A stretch of DNA of 64,000 nt from Phycomyces blakesleeanus NRRL 1555(-) (lineage: Eukaryota; Mucoromycota; Mucoromycetes; Mucorales; Phycomycetaceae): positions 403,689 to 467,688 of the forward strand of contig NW_017265164.1 of assembly GCF_001638985.1 (NCBI RefSeq), in the 5' to 3' direction. Shown here in pieces: positions 62,501 to 64,000 of this stretch. The notes below the pieces were generated by a model. That model saw nothing but the letters and a program-made list of their open reading frames with translations, was not told the DNA's origin and ran no database searches. A program made the position numbers and the translations under genes. How positions within the stretch are numbered: the first letter of the stretch is position 1; each line of letters opens with the position of its first letter.

Positions 62501-63600
62501 GTTTTATATGTCCAGAATCTTCACAGCTCATGTCAACAGTCACGGTTTTGACTTACATCTCCAACCATAGGTATATATACATTTCCGAGTATTTACTTAC
62601 TATTAGGTGTATTTTTCTAGTGTTTTCATAGTAAAGACCAACGATTAATATTCCGACATTTTCCTACAGTCATAGACATACAAGTCTCTTTGAGCCTTTA
62701 GTTACTTTAAGCTGTATATTCCCATACTTTTTACGGCAAAGACCAGCGATCAAGGTTTCACTCTCCATAAAAATCCTCAGGTATACAAAGCTCTTTAAAT
62801 ATTTTCTTACTATCAATTAGATTATTCTAGTGTTTACACAGTCAAAGCCAAACTATAAAGCCTCTGTTGCCCGTCCAAGTTCTCCAGTATATATATATAT
62901 ATATATATATTGAGCATCTACTTACTGGTTGTTGTTTTTAGTTATCTTGACATAGTCAAAACCAACGATTAAGGTTTCACCATACATCCAGGGTATGAGA
63001 TACACATGTCTCGTTTAGTATTTAGCTATCAACTATTATTTTGTCTAGCTTTTTTTTTTATATATTTTAAGCCAACGATCAAGTTTTGAGTATTTATTCA
63101 TGATCACAGGTATATATTTCTTTTTGAACATATACTTATTGTTGGCTTTCTTTTTTTAGTCTATTTACCACCAGGGCGAACGATCAATATTCCGCTGCCC
63201 ATTTTGGGCTATATGTATACATGACTCTTTAAGCAGTTAATACTTGTCGCTTTTATTTGTCTAGTCTTTTAATCGCCAAGTCCAAAATTTATGGCTCTGC
63301 TCTACATCATGGGCCGTAGGTATACAAGTCTCTTTGTGAATCTATTCACTGATGGTTATAAATACTTATAATTTCACAGTTGGTGTCAAAGATCATTGTT
63401 TAACTCTTATTCATATGTTACAGGTATACATTGTTTAGTTGCCCATTTTTCTTTGAATGATGCTTGTATTTGCTTATTTTTTTTTCTCTTCGTAGTTTAA
63501 GTCAATTATCATGGTTCTATTCTTTATTAAGGATTAAAGACATAGGAGGAGTTTTTAAAATTTTCTCACTGAAAATTGTATTTACTAATTTTTTTTACAG
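56560..63600. repeat. ~7-kb satellite of 105-108-bp units with splice-like motifs
   Basis: Roughly 65 tandem units. In the most regular part the GTATAA motif starts at 57362, 57468, 57574, 57680, 57786, 57894, 58002, 58108, 58215, 58321, 58427 and 58533, i.e. 106-108 bp apart. Each unit has an AT-rich half of about 50-53 bp that begins GTATAC or GTATAA, has TTACTTACT or ACTCACTAG in the middle and ends TTTCTAG. The other half, about 53-55 bp, is richer in C and G and centred on CATCCAGGTCAAGCATCAAG-type sequence ending TTACAG or TTATAG. Units from 59 kb rightwards are diverged but keep the 105-bp spacing. No frame stays open through the array. Whether it is transcribed is unknown. Confidence 0.9.
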
Positions 63601-63970
63601 CCGATACCAGGTATCAGTATTGTTCTGGGTAGTACTGAAAATGGGCAAAGAGATACTGCACGAATCCTGGACCCCCTTGGATGCTCGTCAAAAAGAGTTT
63701 GTATTCCAACATAATGCACTTTCCTCATACACCTTGTGGCAATCCTGACACAAAACACATTTATGAATGCTTTTTGTTCATGGATGAAAAATCCGTTTTG
63801 TGTTTGAGGCCAGAAATGTTCGATGGCAATTGTAAATTCTTCTTGTAAGTTGTCTAGAGCTTATTGATGAACTTTATCAGGATGACAGCGCCTTTGTTGG
63901 CCACATAGCGGGGAGCTAACATTACCACAAAAGTAGTAATGATCCTGTGCACTGGGTTCTCAGGCATATC
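63601..63970. other. Array flank, no gene supported
   Basis: Unique-looking sequence after the last splice-like TTTTTTACAG. A short frame (MGKEILHESWTPLDARQKEF, 63640-63748) is open but has no recognisable family. Confidence 0.4.
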
Positions 63971-64000
63971 GGGGGGGGGGGGGGGGGATCGAATTCCTGC
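63971..64000. other. Poly-G run joined to cloning-vector-like sequence
   Basis: Seventeen G are followed by ATCGAATTCCTGC, which contains an EcoRI site and is identical to the EcoRV-EcoRI-PstI stretch of the pBluescript-type polylinker. Untrimmed vector or adaptor at a contig end is the simplest explanation. Confidence 0.6.

Noticed and set aside
56560..63600. CRISPR array
   Set aside because: Repeats and 'spacers' are all homologous to each other, units vary in length and diverge gradually, and the genome is eukaryotic.
56560..64000. Telomere
   Set aside because: No TTAGGG-type or other short telomeric repeat is present; the end is poly-G plus vector-like sequence.
1..64000. tRNA or rRNA genes
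   Set aside because: No cloverleaf with A/B-box motifs or rRNA-like GC-rich block was recognised by eye; a tRNAscan run would settle it.

Overview
This window is nuclear DNA of a filamentous fungus, most likely a Mucoromycota (Mucorales, Phycomyces-like) species. The reasons are AT-rich intergenic DNA full of microsatellites, genes broken by many short GT-AG introns, CT-rich leaders, Tc1/mariner and MITE debris, and an RNase III/dsRBD protein of the type known from Mucor. No search could be run, so the species is an inference.

Left part (1-24.8 kb), gene-dense: glycine cleavage H protein (+, 4 exons); a calpain-7/PalB-type protease with two MIT domains (+, 25 exons, 1077 aa); a very short ribophorin II/Swp1-like oligosaccharyltransferase subunit (-); a stop-riddled pseudogene (+); a small Q-rich hypothetical gene (-); a 0.93-kb hairpin element; a 1-Cys peroxiredoxin (+); a possible small Asn/Lys-rich ORF (+); a Pho80/Pcl-type cyclin (-); and a 15-exon sugar transporter (-) that contains a 5-nt microexon.

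Middle part: 25.2-32.5 kb is a 7.4-kb fold-back structure with two inverted arms of about 1.3 kb around a 4.7-kb spacer that holds two MITE-like insertions. It is followed by a 482-aa hypothetical protein (-), a short-chain dehydrogenase (-), a pogo-like MITE, an F-box-like/ankyrin protein (+) and an 11-exon GPI-specific phospholipase D-like gene (-).

Right part: an atypical RNase III with two dsRNA-binding regions (+), resembling the Mucor R3B2 RNA-degradation factor, lies tail-to-tail with an F-box/LRR gene (-). A complete Tc1-type transposon sits 9 bp before the F-box start codon. More MITEs follow, then about 7 kb of a 105-108-bp tandem repeat whose units look like tiny intron/exon pairs. 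The window ends in a poly-G run joined to a sequence identical to a common cloning-vector polylinker, which suggests a contig end.

The genes are ordinary dispersed eukaryotic genes and form no operon or obvious cluster. The most notable items are the satellite with splice-like architecture, the fold-back element, the degenerate RNase III, the 5-nt microexon, two GC-AG introns and the minimal Swp1. All spliced gene models below were joined by hand from splice motifs, reading phase and family similarity.
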